From: Prevotella sp. UBA4341
GTDB taxonomy: Bacteria; Bacteroidota; Bacteroidia; Bacteroidales; Bacteroidaceae
Direction of reading: 5' to 3'
Assembly (NCBI GenBank): GCA_002393705.1
Contig: DGTH01000149.1
Location: 1 to 5,648, forward strand
Length of the DNA stretch: 5,648 nucleotides
Shown here: piece after piece, positions 5,430 to 5,648 of the stretch
Layout of the letters: the number at the start of each line of letters is the position of its first letter
How positions within the stretch are numbered: position 1 is the first letter of the stretch
Program-made: the position numbers and the translations under genes
Notes under the pieces: model-generated
Database searches by the model: none
Told to the model about the DNA's origin: nothing
The model's input: only the letters and a program-made list of their open reading frames with translations

Positions 5430-5456
5430 GTACCTTCGACCAGCGGTCAAAGGTAC
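5430..5456. repeat. 12-bp inverted repeat with 3-base loop in the divergent region
   Basis: GTACCTTCGACC (5430-5441) pairs with GGTCAAAGGTAC (5445-5456) around AGC, with one C-A mismatch. The right arm read on the minus strand contains TACCTTTG, the -7 consensus, but no good -33 element lies 19-21 bases upstream of it. It could be an operator or a second weak promoter for the SH3-like gene. Confidence 0.6.
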
Positions 5457-5494
5457 AAATTTAATTGACAAAATCACCATATTCGTTGAAAAAT

Positions 5495-5526
5495 TTTGGC
5501 AGAAAAGTGTGAAATGGCTAACTTTG
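5495..5526 (+). promoter_or_regulatory. Bacteroidetes-type promoter for the secreted protein at the right edge
   Basis: TTTG (5495-5498), a 20-base spacer and TAACTTTG (5519-5526) match the consensus exactly. Transcription should start near 5532, giving a leader of about 34 bases, A-rich and without a well-placed Shine-Dalgarno site. Confidence 0.8.
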
Positions 5527-5565
5527 CAGCAATATTAGGAAGTTAAACTAAACAAACGAAACGAC

Positions 5566-5648
5566 ATGATGAAAAGATTGTTATTGATCCTGATGACAAT
5601 GGTGGGAGTCCTTGCGGCACAGGCCGATGACTACCCCTACCTGACGTT
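5566..5648 (+). CDS. N-terminus of a secreted hypothetical protein (continues beyond window)
   Basis: Only 27 full codons are visible. ATG ATG at 5566-5571 opens a signal peptide, MMKRLLLILMTMVGVLAAQA, followed by DDYPYLT, so cleavage after Ala20 is likely. Either ATG could be the start. A mature N-terminus of the form (A)DDYPYLTF recurs, as I recall, in secreted Prevotella and Bacteroides proteins of unknown function, some with C-terminal sorting domains; this is family memory and the rest of the protein is not visible. It has its own promoter at 5495-5526 and is divergent from the SH3-like gene. Confidence 0.75.
   Translation, partial: MMKRLLLILMTMVGVLAAQADDYPYLT

Noticed and set aside
4790..5464. 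Plus-strand open frame of 224 codons
   Set aside because: It is antisense to the SH3-like gene, which has a signal peptide, conserved motifs and a promoter on the minus strand.
5465..5470. TTGACA, resembling a sigma-70 -35 box
   Set aside because: The Bacteroidetes primary sigma factor uses TTTG/TAnnTTTG, and no TATAAT lies 17 bases downstream; the nearby TTTG-20-TAACTTTG pair explains transcription better.

Overview
The window looks like a chromosomal segment of a Bacteroidales bacterium, most likely Prevotellaceae. Three things point there: promoters of the Bacteroidetes type (TTTG or TTG at -33, about 20 bases, then TAnnTTTG at -7), A-rich leaders without clear Shine-Dalgarno sites, and gene families typical of the group (an M56 peptidase with a TonB C-terminal domain, and a secreted protein whose mature N-terminus begins DDYPYLT). 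The genus is inferred, not proven. No tRNA, rRNA, CRISPR array, transposase or phage gene was seen.

Layout, left to right. Positions 1-794 (minus) hold most of a DUF4130/TIGR03915-type DNA-metabolism protein that runs off the left edge; a GC-rich repeat lies in frame inside it. Positions 795-970 are a divergent control region with a promoter in each direction and several copies of a TAGTTACA/TGTAACTA half-site. Rightward from there comes an operon: a short TonB C-terminal fragment (971-1228), a BlaI/MecI-type repressor (1209-1583) and an M56 (BlaR1-like) membrane metallopeptidase (1580-3478), all overlapping or nearly so. Ten bases after the peptidase stop lies the convergent stop of a radical SAM protein (3489-4778, minus) of the putative DNA modification/repair family. 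A 65-base spacer made largely of tandem heptamers and hexamers separates it from an upstream secreted SH3-like protein (4844-5335, minus). Positions 5336-5565 are a second divergent region with two promoters and two inverted repeats. The start of another secreted protein (5566 onward, plus) runs off the right edge.

How the genes work together. The radical SAM protein and the DUF4130 protein are known as a conserved neighbouring pair, probably acting on DNA together; the reaction is not established. Here they keep the same strand and order, but the BlaI-M56 operon lies between them on the opposite strand, so the pair appears to have been split by an insertion or rearrangement. BlaI and the M56 peptidase form a sensor-repressor pair: the membrane protease is expected to respond to an envelope signal and relieve BlaI repression of its own operon. 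The peptidase has no penicillin-binding sensor domain. It carries instead a TonB-receptor-plug-like stretch, a carboxypeptidase-regulatory-like domain and a TonB C-terminal domain, so the signal is probably not a beta-lactam.

No wholly new system can be shown from the sequence alone. The items most worth checking are the split repair pair, the in-frame repeat, the candidate BlaI operator array, the TonB remnant and the two inverted repeats in the right-hand divergent region.
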